DNA from: Pyropia haitanensis
Taxonomy: Eukaryota > Rhodophyta > Bangiophyceae > Bangiales > Bangiaceae
Assembly: GCA_008729055.1 (NCBI GenBank)
Contig: SDUX01000001.1
Location: forward strand, 2,258,623 to 2,322,622
Direction: 5' to 3'
Length of the DNA: 64,000 nt
Below are positions 11,893 through 22,045 of the stretch, in pieces. The notes beneath the pieces are model-generated. The model was not told where the DNA came from, made no database searches, and worked only from the letters and a program-made list of their open reading frames with translations. Every line of letters starts with the position of its first letter. Within the stretch, counting starts at the first letter, position 1. The position numbers and the translations under genes were made by a program.

Positions 11893-12844
11893 CCGCCGCC
11901 GCGGCCACCCCCCCACCCGCCCGTCCCGCGGTTGCACACGGGGCAGCGGGTGTCCCAGCGGCGGACCGGCGGCGGCCGGCCGGCGGCGGCGGTGGTGGTG
12001 GCGGCGGTGGTGGTGGTGGTGGTGGGGGTGGTGGTGGCGGGCGGCTCGTACGTGAGGGTGACGCACGATGGGGGCGGCGGCGGCGGTGGGGCGAGGTGGG
12101 GGGGGGGGGGGGGGTGGGGGGGGGGGCCACGCGACGGTGATGGCGACGGGCGTGGCGGCGTGGGGGGGGGGGGGGGCCGGGGGGGGGGGGGGGGGGGGGC
12201 GCCGCGTGGCAGCCGCAGCGCCGCCCGCAGCGGCGCCGCCGCGCCGGGCAGGCGGCACCAGCCGCCGTCGCCGCCGTCGCTGCCGTCGCCGCCGTCGCCG
12301 CCGCCGGGCGCACCCCCCTCCCCGCCGTGCGTGTAGAGTGGCACGTCGACCCCCTGAGCGCCGCCCCTGGCGCGGATGTGGAGGACGAGCCGCTGGCGGC
12401 GTCCCCCCCCCCCCCCCCGGCGGGTCCCCCCCCGGCAGCCGCCCACACCCGCCACACGGCACCGCCCACGCGGCGGCGGCGGCCGCCGCCTCGGCCACGT
12501 CCACCTCCACCACCGCCGGCGGCGGGTCCGGCCTACCCCCCCCGCGGGGGCCCCCCCCACCCCCACCCCCACCCCCACCCCCACCCCCACCCCCACCCCC
12601 ACCACCCCCACCCCCACCGCCGCCGGCAGCCTGGCCGCCACCCCCCGCCGCGGCGGCGGGCGGTGGCAGCGGCACCCACAGCGGCACCACCTCAACGACC
12701 GTCGTCACCGCCACGCCCGCCGCGGTCACGCCCTGGTGCACCACCGCCGCGACGGCGGGGAGGCGGCGGCCGCCGCCGCGGCGGCGGCGGTCACCCGCGT
12801 CACCCGCGCCACCACCCCCGCCGCCGCCGCCCGTGTCACCACCG

Positions 12845-12876
<32 letters not shown>

Positions 12877-13173
12877 GCCGTCGCCGCCGGTCGCCAGTGG
12901 CGCCGCGGTCGCGCCGACGCGGAGCGACAGGCGCGGGCGGGCGGCGGCGGCGCCACCCCTACCGCCGCCGCCGCCACCACCACCACCACCGCCGCCGCCG
13001 CCGCCGCCGCTGCTGCCGCTGCCGCAGCCGCCGCCGCCGCCGCCGCTGCCGCCGCCGTTGCCATTGCCGGCGGCCGCGGTGGCCGCCGCCGGCCGCGCGC
13101 GGGCGGCGAGGAGGGCGTCGAGGGCGGGGGGGAGGGAGGGAAGGGGGGGGGGGGGGGGGGGGGTAGCGTCCAT
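9330..13173 (-). CDS. SUZ12: Su(z)12/EMF2-like Polycomb protein (zinc finger plus VEFS box)
   Basis: Likely PRC2 subunit, partner of the E(z) H3K27 methyltransferase in the nucleus. Start MDATPPPPPP at 13173; then LSLRVGATAAPLATG and other short conserved-looking strands. A C2H2 finger follows: CPVC near 11933-11944 and HLAAAH near 11815-11833, with a Gly-rich insertion between its halves. Near 10180-10090 is LYHAGSMARV then GVDSEEEVEAA, matching the YFH...DSEDE opening of the VEFS box. Its later parts are DVAFALAWNADA, DRHVTDCLLWWVARHL and RLLRHLLTLSTAGLVDADSV then EAVLLLVDG, just before the TAA at 9330. The parts lie in different frames separated by long Gly/Pro tracts, so a clean ORF cannot be given; undetected introns are possible too. 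The motif order is that of Su(z)12. Confidence 0.68.
10208..10263. repeat. (GTTGGC)n hexanucleotide repeat inside the Su(z)12-like gene
   Basis: GTTGGC/GTCGGC/GCGGCG units; on the gene's strand this encodes alternating Asn-Ala/Asp-Ala just upstream of the VEFS box. Confidence 0.8.
10911..10983. repeat. (CCA)n microsatellite with CTA interruptions
   Basis: About 73 bp of CCA units broken by two CTA variants, within the Su(z)12-like gene span. Confidence 0.9.
12560..12617. repeat. (CCCCCA)n hexanucleotide repeat
   Basis: About nine CCCCCA units within the Su(z)12-like gene. In one coding-strand frame it reads as a Gly-Val repeat. It resembles a telomere-type hexamer only in composition; it is internal and short. 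Confidence 0.85.
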
Positions 13174-14186
13174 GACGGCGTGCGGCGGGCCAGAGGGAGG
13201 TACGGATGGGGGGGGGGGGGAGGGGGGGGGCGCCGCCGCACCGCGCGGAGCGCGGCGGCAGAGGGCAGGTGGGGGGGGGCGGCGTGGGGGGGGGGGGGAG
13301 CGCCGCGAGCGCACAGGGGGTGGGGGGGGGGGGGAGCGTCGCGTGCGGACAAGAGGGGGGGGGGGGGGGGGGAGGCACCCGCAGAGATGGTGTGCGTTCT
13401 GGGCTTTGTGTACTTTGAGGCGCGGCGGGGGGAGGGGCCGCCGTCGGGGCGCGCGCCGGGACGCCGCCGCCGGTCGCGTGGGCGGCCGGGATCAAGGCCA
13501 CACGCGCGCAGCCGCGGCGGCGCCGCGAGCGCTCGCCACGGCGCCTCGGCACGATCGTCCGCCGCCTCATCGTCTGCAGTACATCGTTGGAGAAACCCGG
13601 TGCCCGCCAATTCCATTCCAGCAGTCTCCCCGCCGTTGGGTTGGGTATGGCGCGTGCGGTCGAGTCACCAAGAACGGACGCCAGCACCCCGCGGGCCGCC
13701 CCAGACCTATATGCCAGCCGCGTGCCGCTGGCGCGGTCCCCGCGCCCCACACACCAGCCGCACGACGCGGCGTTGCGCGCCAGGCAAGAGGGGGGTGGCT
13801 GACATCCCCCTCCGGCCCGCCCCCGTTGCGTTTGCGACGGCGGTCGCGTGCGCCGCCCGCCCCTCACCCCGCCCCCCCGCCGCCGCGCCAGCCTGCGTCG
13901 CCGGGATCGCGGCGCCGGTTGGGGCGCAGCAGGGAGACTGGGTGGCGACGGCCAGATCGTGGTCGCCGTCGTCCACCCCGGTTGCCGCCACCTTGCGCCG
14001 CTGCCGCCGCAGCGGCCGACGCCCCTCCCCCCCGGCCCTTGACTCGCGTGCTCGCCTCGTGCCACCTTTTTCTTTCTTTTTTTTGCGCGTGCGCTTGGGG
14101 GGCATCCTCCCCGTTTTGTCTCCTCTTGTTCCCTTCTGCCCCTCCCCCCTCCCGTCCTTCCCGGGGCCCTCGCCGTGGTTGCCACC
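13174..14186. other. Divergent promoter region, Su(z)12-like and RS-rich genes
   Basis: G-runs (13209-13233, about 13285-13298, 13325-13334, 13348-13370) lie next to the Su(z)12-like start. A less GC-rich part follows (about 13380-13800), then a pyrimidine tract with T-runs (14067-14085) just before the RS-rich start. No gene seen. Confidence 0.6.
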
Positions 14187-15757
14187 ATGTCGCGCTACGG
14201 GGACTACGACACGCGCAAGCCGTCGCGGTCGGGCTATGACGACTACTCCCCCCCGCCGCGGCGGCACGGCATTGGCCCCCCCGCGGGGGACTATGACTAT
14301 GACCGCCGCGGCCCGCCGCCGCGGGAGCGCGATTACGGGGGCGGCGGCCGCGGCCCGCCGCCGCGGCGGCCGCCCCCGCCGCCGGGCGACTATGACACGT
14401 ACCGGCCGCCGCCGCGGCGCGGCCCGCCCCCGCCGGGTGACTATGACACGTACCGGCCGCCGCCGCGGCGCGGCCCGCCCCCACCAGGTGACTATGACAC
14501 GTACCGGCCGCCGCCGCCACCGCCGCGGCGGGCGCCCCCGCCGCGCGATCCGTACGACACGGTCCGCGGCGCGCCGCCGCCGCTGCCGCGCTACGCCGCC
14601 GACCCGTACGAGACGGCCCGCGGCGGCGGGCCGCCGCCCCGCTACCGCGACGAGTACGACTCGGTGCGCGGCGGCGGGCCGCCGCCGCCGTCGCGCTACC
14701 GCGACGACTACTCGCCACCGCCGCGGCGGGGGCGGGGGGGGGGTATGGGAGCCCCGAGCGCCGCGGCGGCCGCCGCGGCGACCCGAGTGACAGCGAGTCG
14801 GAGGACGAGCGGCGGCGTCGGCGGTCCAAGGAGTCCAAGTCCAAGAGCACCAAGCGGTCGTCCAAGAGCGGCAAGTCGTCGTCGCGGAAAAAGGGCGACC
14901 GCAAGCGCTCGAGCGACAAGGACAAGAAGGGCAAGAAGAAGAAGCGCAAGGACGAGACGTCGTCGGACGATAGCGGTAGCGACAGCAGCGACAGCGACAG
15001 CGATAGCAGCAGCGTGAGCGGTTCGGCGTCGTCCAGCGGCAGCAGCAGCACGAGCGACAGCGACTCGTCGTCGTCGGACGGGCGGCGGCGGAAGGGCAAG
15101 TCGTCCAAGAAGGCCAAGGCCAAGGCCAAAAAGGCCAAGGCCAAAAAGGCAAAGGCAAAGGCCAAGCGCGACGCGAGCAGCACGGCGCTGGTCGTTGCCG
15201 GGCCACGGGCGCCACTCAACCCGTACGCCTCGGATGGGGATGACGACGGGGGGGCCGCCGCGCTGGGCGCGGCCGCGTTTGGGGAGCTGGACCTGATGGG
15301 GCCTGAGATTGACATCACCGGGGGGGGCACGAACGGGGCGACCGGCAACGGGGCGGGTGGTGCTGGCGGCGGCGGCGGCGGCGGTGGCGGCGTCGGTGGC
15401 TCTCTGGCAGGGCGCTTCCCCCAGGTGGGGTCTGTGATGCAGGTGGGCCCTGTCGGGGGGATGATGAATGGCGGCGGCGGCGGCGGGATGATGAATGGCG
15501 GCGGCATGGGCGGGGGGATCTTCCAGACGCCCATGGGGCCTGCGGTCATGACGCCCAACGGGCCGATGCCGCCGGCCATGGCGGCGCAGATGTTTGGGAT
15601 GGGCGCCGGCCCGGGCATGATGGGCGGCCAGCCGGGGGTGGCGGGTGGCGCGCCAGGGATGATGGGTGGCGGCATGGGCGGCGGGGCGGACGGCGGCTTT
15701 GGGGCGGGGGGGGCCCCTGGGGGTGGAGGGGTTGGCGGCGACTTGGGTACATTCTAG
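14187..15757 (+). CDS. Tyr/Pro/Arg-rich, RS- and Lys-rich, Gly/Met-rich low-complexity protein
   Basis: Not a family I can name; composition suggests an RNA-associated nuclear protein. ATG at 14187 sits in a perfect GCCACCATG context. Order: a DYD/PPPRR region with three exact-period repeats of GDYDTYRPPPRRGPPPP, RYRDEYDSVRGG-type units, then SDSESEDERRRRRSK, a Lys/Ser tract (KSKSTKRSSKSGK), a Ser/Asp stretch, a KAKAKKAKAKK tract, and finally a Gly/Met-rich tail (MMNGGG, GMMGGQPG) ending GVGGDLGTF. One frame change is needed at the G-run 14733-14740, after which the second half is open to the TAG. No RRM domain is visible. It converges on the Hint gene with only ~310 bp between stops. Confidence 0.75.
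14385..14537 (+). repeat. 51-bp coding tandem repeat, three copies
   Basis: Units begin at 14385, 14436 and 14487 (period 51 bp), each encoding GDYDTYRPPP and a Pro/Arg tail; copies are nearly identical, the third diverging at its end. Confidence 0.9.
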
Positions 15758-16070
15758 GCCACGGCCGTGGCCGTCCTCGCCGGTGCATGACGCGACTGTC
15801 GTGGTCCCTTTTTTCTGTTTGGATGTGGACTCGGGGTCGAACTCGTGCGCGGCCTCTTGCCCGGCTGTACCGTAGTGTCGCTTGTGCGCGCACGCCCCCA
15901 GCCAGCCCATGGTCGGCCACCGGTGCTGGTGACAAGCCGCCCGCGGCGTCCTTCCATCGTGCCCGTGCGCGCTGAGGTCACAGCACGATGGGATCTTTGC
16001 ATGACGCCCTGCACCGCACGTCCACGTTCCTCGTCAACCCCCCCCCCTTGCATGTGCCCGACCGGTCAAA
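15758..16070. other. Convergent intergenic region, RS-rich and Hint genes
   Basis: About 310 bp of more balanced composition than its surroundings. It carries the 3' ends of both genes and a short C-run (16041-16048). No gene seen. Confidence 0.6.
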
Positions 16071-16434
16071 TTAACACACACGCCTTCCCCCTCTCAGAGC
16101 TCCACAATGTCCCGCCCGCGGGGCGCCAGTGTCGCCCACCACCCCCCCCACTCGGGAGCGACACCCCCCCCCCCCCAGCCGTGCCGCCACCGCCGCCACC
16201 GCCCGCACCAGCCGCAGCGCCGGCGCCGCCACCGCCGGCGCCACGGCGGTCGTGTACTCGCTCACCCACACGCCGTCGACGAGCAGGCCACCCCCCCCAC
16301 CCGTCGCGTGCGGGTTGTACAGCCCCTCCCGGACAACCGCCGCGACTGCCACTACCCGGGACAGGTCCCCCGACGCGAGCGTCAGCGCGTCGCCAACCGC
16401 CACGGTTGCAGCAGCAGCGAGGACGGCAGCGCCA

Positions 16435-16495
<61 letters not shown>

Positions 16496-16979
16496 GGACG
16501 ACGCGCAGGTAGTGACCTGGCGACAACGTGACGGCCGCCCCCGCGGCGGTGGTGAGCGTCACAAACGGGTGCGTGCCGGCCGCGGCGGCGTGGGAGAAAA
16601 AGTAGACCCGACCCGTCGCCGTCGGCGACACGCGCACCGCGTCGCCGAGTACGAGGTCGGCGATGCGCTTGGCACCCCCCCCTGCTCCCCCCTCCCCTCC
16701 AGCGAGCGCCACCATCGCGTCGGCGGGGAAGCACGCCGGGCCGTCCACGCGGCCCAGGCGGCCGTCCTCATTGTCATCGCCGCTCGCCACGTCGGGCAAC
16801 ACCACCGGCGGCGAGGCCGCCGTCGCGGTGGGCGTCGCGGCGGCCACGACGGGCACCTCATCCTCCACGTCGGGGGTGGGCGTCGGCGTTGGCGAAGCGT
16901 CCGCCGCCACCTCGGGGGTGGGCGTCGGCGTCGGCTCCTCCGCCGACGGCACAACGACGGGCACCGGCACGACGACGGT

Positions 16980-17018
<39 letters not shown>

Positions 17019-17712
17019 TGCCGGCGTCGGCTCTGGCGTCGGCGTCGGCGTTGGGTCTGACGCCGGCGTCGGCGTTGGCTCTGGCGTCGGCGTCTCGACG
17101 GCCGCCGGCGTCGGCGACGGCTTCGTGTCGGGTACCGCGTCCTCGGCGACGGGGGCGGTGGTCCCCCCGTCAATGGGCGTCCCCGACCGGTCGCTGGTAT
17201 ACGCGCACGGCTCGGTGGTGCCGTCTTGAAAGACGAGCATGTACCCGCCGTCGCGGGGGCTGAGGTTGGCAAACCCGGGCACGTTGACGTCTGCTGGCTC
17301 GTCCACAAACAGCACGATCGAGTTGTCCCCAAACACCCACCGCCCGCACACCCGCGCGCTGGCGTCGTAGCCAATGAGGAACGCCGCGCCGCGCGACTGG
17401 AGGTCCTCGTACACGCCGCGGAAGAGCGCGTTGTCGCGGAGGAGCGCGTCGAGGTCGGCCGACTCGCTCGCCGCGGACGACAGCACAATCATGGACGAGG
17501 CGCTCGTGCAGCGGGTGCCGTCGGCGCGGATGGAGCGGTGCGCAATGACCGCCACCTGCGACGACGGGTTCCGCACGCTGTCGTGCGACACGGTCGGCGG
17601 GCAGCTGGCCGACCGCTTGAAGCGGTTGAACGTCGTCCGCAGGTCCGCCACCGCAAACGTCCGTGCCGCCGGTGCGGGGAGGGTGGCCACCCCACCGGCG
17701 GCGCCCGCAGCA

Positions 17713-17745
<33 letters not shown>

Positions 17746-17823
17746 GCGGCCCTGCCGCCACCTCCGTCGGCGGCGCCATCGCCAAACGGGTGACCCCTCC
17801 CCGCCGCCGCGACCGTCACCGCC

Positions 17824-17872
<49 letters not shown>

Positions 17873-17954
17873 GCCCCGCCAGCCCCGCCGCGACGGCGAC
17901 GGCCGACACGGCCGACCGCCGCCGCCACCGCGGCCGCCTCGCCGTCAACGTCAT
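16071..17954 (-). CDS. Secreted protein with C-terminal Hint (Hedgehog/intein-type) domain
   Basis: Likely secreted and self-processing. I chose ATG at 17954 (MTLTARRPRWRRR) rather than the upstream GTG; it gives a basic then hydrophobic signal peptide. Next is a Cys-containing N-domain of unknown fold (LRTTFNRFKRSASCPPTV, GRWVFGDNSIVLFVDEP). A linker of PTPTP repeats and a run of 13 Asp follows. Then comes the Hint domain from about residue 408: CFPADAM with Cys (codon 16731-16733) as the expected nucleophile, RIADLVLGDAVRV, GTHPFVTLTTAAG with the TxxH-like His, LSPGHYLRVV, and GLYNPHATGGGGGLLVDGVW. Hint domains cleave at the bond before the Cys. The last ~40 residues are doubtful because a C-run at about 16166-16174 may shift the frame; an alternative end is at 16066. 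Confidence 0.8.
16979..17022. repeat. (GTC)n microsatellite encoding poly-Asp
   Basis: About 14 GTC/GTCG-frame units; on the coding strand they give 13 consecutive Asp in the Hint protein linker. Confidence 0.9.
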
Positions 17955-20443
17955 CGCCACCCACCGCCACCACCCGCGGCAGCCGCGTCAAGGTCTGGGG
18001 GCGCGCGCGGCGGGGGGTGGAGGCAGGGGGGGGGGGGGGGGGGGGGGGCCGACGACGAGGAGCGCAGGGGGGGGGGGGAAGTACGGCGGCGGCCGCGTGG
18101 GCGTCTGTGGAGGGAGGGGAGGAGCGGCGGGGAAAGCAGCGCACGGGGGGGGGGGGGGGGGGGGGGGAGGAGGGGAGAGAGCCGCGCGCCGCCCCCCCAG
18201 CGGCGCACGCCGGCGGGCCGCCGCGCGCGCACACCGCCGCGGGCGGGGACGCGGACAGCCGGGGCGGCCGCGCGGGCACGCCCGCGGCGGACGTGCGCGC
18301 GGCCGCGCGCACGCGCGCGCGCGCGCGCGCGGCGCGGCGGCCGCCGCCGCGGACAGTCGCGGCAGCGGCGGCGGCGGCGGCGGCGGCCGGGCGGCCGCCG
18401 CGCGCCGCACGGTGCGGGCGGGGGGGGGGGGAGGGGGGGACGACGCCCGCCGGCCGCGCGGCCGCGGCGCGCGCCGGCCGGCGGGCCGGCCGCAACGGCC
18501 AGGCGGGGCAGAGGGCGGGCCGCCACGGGTGGCGGCCGCCGTCCCTCCCCCCCCCCCCCCCCGCCCCTGCCGCGGCCGCCGGCAGCCGCTGGGGGTGGCC
18601 GCCACCCCGATCGGCCGCCGCCGCCGCCACGCGCCACCCCGTCGCTGTGGCCGTCGGGCCGCCGCTGCGCCGCTGTGGCCTGCGTTGGGAGGGGGGGCGG
18701 GTGGGGGGGGTGGGGGGAAAGGGGGGGGACGGAGGGGGGCGGGAGGGGATGGTGTCTGGCGGTAAATCGGGGATGCCACGCGGCCGAGGTGGTTGAGGGG
18801 GGGGGGGGGGGGTGGGGGGGGAGAGTGGAGAGTGGGTGCGCACCGGCCGCGCCTGCCGCCGCGGCGGCCGCCGACGCGCACGCGCCCCCCCCCCCCCGAG
18901 CGGCCGGCCGACGCACCAGACGTGGCGGCTGCCATGCCCGCCGCCGCTGTCTGTCGGCGGGGGTGCCGGCGAATCGCATTGGCGGCGCGCGCCCGCGGCC
19001 GCGGTCACGGCGGCGGTGGCGGTCGCGTCGGCGGGGGATCCGCCGTGTACATACCGACGCTGCCGCGGCGGCGGCTGGCGGGAGGGGCGGGGGGGGGGGG
19101 TGGGGGGGTGGGGGGGTGCGTGTGTGTGCGTCGCGGCGGCGGCGCCCATCGCGGCGCCGCGCCGCGGCGGCGGGCGGCGGCCGCCCGCGGCACCGCCGCG
19201 GGCCATGGCGCCAGACGCGTGGCGGGAAGTGGGGTTTGGCGGCGCGCCACGGGGCGGCGACGCCCGCGACGCGTGGGGGGGGGGGGGGGCGGCCGGGGGG
19301 GGGGGGGAGGTGGGAGGAGCGGGGGGGGGGGGGATGGTGCAGCAGCGGGGTGGGCGCGTCGGCGACGCCCGACGCGCGGGGGGGGGGCGGGACACCCCCC
19401 GCGGTGCCGCGGTGTGGCCCGCCGGCTGCGGCCGCCCCGTCGTGCGGGGCGTGCCCTCGCGGGGGGGCACGCCGCCTGGAGGGGCCGCCGCCCGCGGGTG
19501 GTGGCCGCCGCGCTGCCGCCGCCGCCCGGGCGGCGGGGGTGGCAACGACGCGGCGGCCGCCGTGGCGGCCGCCGCCGCCGCCGCCGCCGCCGCCGCGGCG
19601 GCGGCGTGGCCGCCCCGCCCCGCGCCGCGCCGCGCGCCGCCGTGGGGGGGGGGGGGCGGGGGTGAGCAGCCGCCCGTGGCGGGGTGGCCCGCTGCCGATA
19701 CGCGGCTGGCGGTGGGGGGGGTGGGGGTGGTGGCGGCTGATGGGGGGGGGGTGGCCGCGCGTGCCGCCGTGACGACGCGGCGGGTGGTGGCGGCTGGGGT
19801 GGTGGTGGTGGTGGTGGTGGTGGGGGGGGGGGGGGGGGGGGGGGTGGCGGCCGCGGCGGGGACCGCGTGGCGGCGGCGGCGGGCGGCGGGGGAGGGGGCG
19901 GCGGCGGCGGCGGCAGCGGCGGCGGCGCGCCCCCGTCGGCCGGCGGGTCGGCGCGGCGGCCGCGGCGGGCGGCCCGCCCGCGCGGCCCGTGCCGCGCGGT
20001 GGCCGCCGCCGTCCGCGCGGCCGGCTCGGTTCCCCCCGGTGCGCCGGTGGGCGTTGGCGGCGGGCCGCCGCTGCCCGCTGTCAGACCCCCCGCTCTGCCC
20101 TCGGTCTCCCCCCCCCGCGCGGTCGTCTGCCGCCGCGGTCCGTCACGCCGCGGTGCGCGTAGGCAGCTGTGCCCAACATTGGCCGCGGCGGCAGCACCGC
20201 CGGCGGCCCAACCCCTAGCCGCGCGGGGACCGTCTTGCCCTCGACGGTGCAGCTCAAGCCCACCACCCCCGGCTTTCCGTACCCGTCTGCCCCACCCCCC
20301 GCTGCTCCGCCTCCCCACCCACACGGCGCGAGGGCCCACCCCCTCCCTCCCTCCCCCCCCCCCCCCTCCCCCCCCGCCCCCGAAGCGCCCCTACTCTGTG
20401 CGCAACCTCCCCCCCCCCCCCCCCCCCCCCCCCCACCCCTCAG
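17955..20443. other. Intergenic low-complexity block between Hint and CRTAC1-like genes
   Basis: About 2.5 kb of CGG/GCC repeats, G-runs (18029-18049, 18148-18167, 18797-18811, 19279-19291, 19829-19842) and C-runs (20349-20372, 20408-20434). The stretch 20160-20290 is less repetitive, but neither strand gives a protein I recognise. Confidence 0.55.
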
Positions 20444-22045
20444 TTAAAGCAACCCCACCTCAATGACCCGGTTCGTTACGCCCCCATCCTCGAGGACCAC
20501 CTCGCTCCCGTCTGACCACCAGACGGTCAGCCGGTCGACCCACGTGGCCCAGCCCACCCCAAAGTGCACAATGTCCAGCGCGCTCTGCGTAAACGTGCCG
20601 CCCGCCGAGCCGACCCGCCGCACGTACGTGGCGCCGCGGTCGTTGGTGCGGAGCGTGAGCCGCGCGCCGAGCGCGGTGGCCCGCCCGTTGGGCGACCGCC
20701 CGACGCGGACGAGCAAGTAGCGGCCGTCCCAGGTGTAGCGGCCGGTGTTTTGAAACAGGTTGAGGGTGCCCCACGTGGCGGGCGGGCCGACGGGCTCCCC
20801 AGACGTGACGACCAGGTCCAGCCGCCCGTCCCGGTTCGAGTCAAACGCCGTGGCCATGTCGCCCTGCCCATTGTCCGCCGCCGTCGTTGCGCCGTGGTCG
20901 GTCGACGCGTCAAAGCCGCCCGCCCCGTTGGCGGTGAGGAGCAGGTCGGGCAGCCGCCGCGGCCCGCCGCGGACGACAAACACGTCCATAAAGCCGTCGT
21001 TGTTGAAATCCCCCACCGTCACGCCCTGGTGGTTGCCGCCCGTCGGGATGCCCGCCGCGGCCGACACGTCCTCGTAGCCCGAGCCGACGTTGCGCAGCAG
21101 CGCGTCGTCGCGCTCGCCCATGGCAAGGTACAGGTCCATCCGCCCGTCATTGTCATAGTCGAGCTCCGCCGCCGCGCGGACGTCGGTCAGGCGGCTGGCA
21201 AACGCGGGGACGCGCGACATCAGCTCCCGCGTCGCGTCACGAAAGGCAAAGTCGCCCGTCGCGAGGAGGATGCGGAAGAACGGGTACCCCACAATGTCTA
21301 GCCGCCCGTCGCCGTTCACGTCGGTGAGGATGAGGCGCTCGATGGCGACCGCGTCGAGGCCCGTGCCAACGCGCCGCACAAACGTGCCGCCGCCCGTGTT
21401 CTCAAACACGTACTGCCGTGCGGGGTCCGCCGCGGGCGCCTGCACCACCTCGTAGTTGATCGACAGGACGTCCAGGTCCCCGTCGCCATCCAGATCCACC
21501 AGCCGCGGCGAGCGGCCGCGGCCGCCCACGACGCCCAGCCCGACATCCGCGGGCGTCAGGTTGCGGCCGGCGCCGCCGTAAAAGACCGGCGCGATCGGGG
21601 TGAGGCCGTTCCCGCCCCCCCGCGCCTGGATCACCTCCAGGCCCCCGTCCCCGTCCACGTCGCCCGCCGTGAAGCCGTGCACGTCCTCCCGAAACGGCCG
21701 CAGGTCCGCCGCCCGCGTATACGTCCCGTTCCTGTTGTTCCAGTAGACGCCCACGGTGGCGGTGTCGTGCCCGGGCGCCAGCACATCGTACCAGCCGTCG
21801 CCGTCAATGTCCGCGACGAGCGCGCCGCCATAGCGCGTCGACCGCCGCTGGCTAAGGCCCGCCAACCCGGACACGTCGTCCCACGACGCGGCGCCGCGGG
21901 CGGCCGACGTGGCCGCCGGGAGGAGGAGGACCCCGACCGCCACGGTCGCGGCGGCGGCGGCAGAGGCGGCGGCCGTGGCCGCGAGGCGGCGGCCGCCGAC
22001 CCGCCGCGCCCGCTGCCGGCCGCCAAACCCGCGGGCGGCGCCCAT
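20444..22045 (-). CDS. CRTAC1-like secreted FG-GAP/VCBS and ASPIC/UnbV protein
   Basis: Probable extracellular calcium-binding beta-propeller protein; the biological role of the family is poorly known. ATG at 22045 opens MGAARGFGG, a basic stretch and a hydrophobic signal segment (ATVAVGVLLLPAATSAA). At least seven calcium-loop repeats follow: DIDGDGWYD, DVDGDGGLE, DLDGDGDLD, DVNGDGRLD, DYDNDGRMD, DFNNDGFMD, DSNRDGRLD. The C-terminus has the ASPIC/UnbV signature, LTLRTNDRGATYVRRVGSAG then FGVGWATWVDRLTVWWSDGS. Length 533 residues, intronless and unbroken, one of the cleanest genes here. The frame is open further upstream but only as Arg/Ala low complexity, so the internal Met is preferred. 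Confidence 0.92.
   Translation of the reverse strand: MGAARGFGGRQRARRVGGRRLAATAAASAAAAATVAVGVLLLPAATSAARGAASWDDVSGLAGLSQRRSTRYGGALVADIDGDGWYDVLAPGHDTATVGVYWNNRNGTYTRAADLRPFREDVHGFTAGDVDGDGGLEVIQARGGGNGLTPIAPVFYGGAGRNLTPADVGLGVVGGRGRSPRLVDLDGDGDLDVLSINYEVVQAPAADPARQYVFENTGGGTFVRRVGTGLDAVAIERLILTDVNGDGRLDIVGYPFFRILLATGDFAFRDATRELMSRVPAFASRLTDVRAAAELDYDNDGRMDLYLAMGERDDALLRNVGSGYEDVSAAAGIPTGGNHQGVTVGDFNNDGFMDVFVVRGGPRRLPDLLLTANGAGGFDASTDHGATTAADNGQGDMATAFDSNRDGRLDLVVTSGEPVGPPATWGTLNLFQNTGRYTWDGRYLLVRVGRSPNGRATALGARLTLRTNDRGATYVRRVGSAGGTFTQSALDIVHFGVGWATWVDRLTVWWSDGSEVVLEDGGVTNRVIEVGLL

Noticed and set aside
12560..12617. CCCCCA repeat as an internal telomere
   Set aside because: Short, inside a gene, and similar C/A microsatellites are common in the window.
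20081..20290. Short frame LSCTVEGKTVPARLGVG-like (minus) and PNIGRGGSTAGGPTPSRAG-like (plus)
   Set aside because: Both strands look equally protein-like, no domain, no start context or splice evidence.
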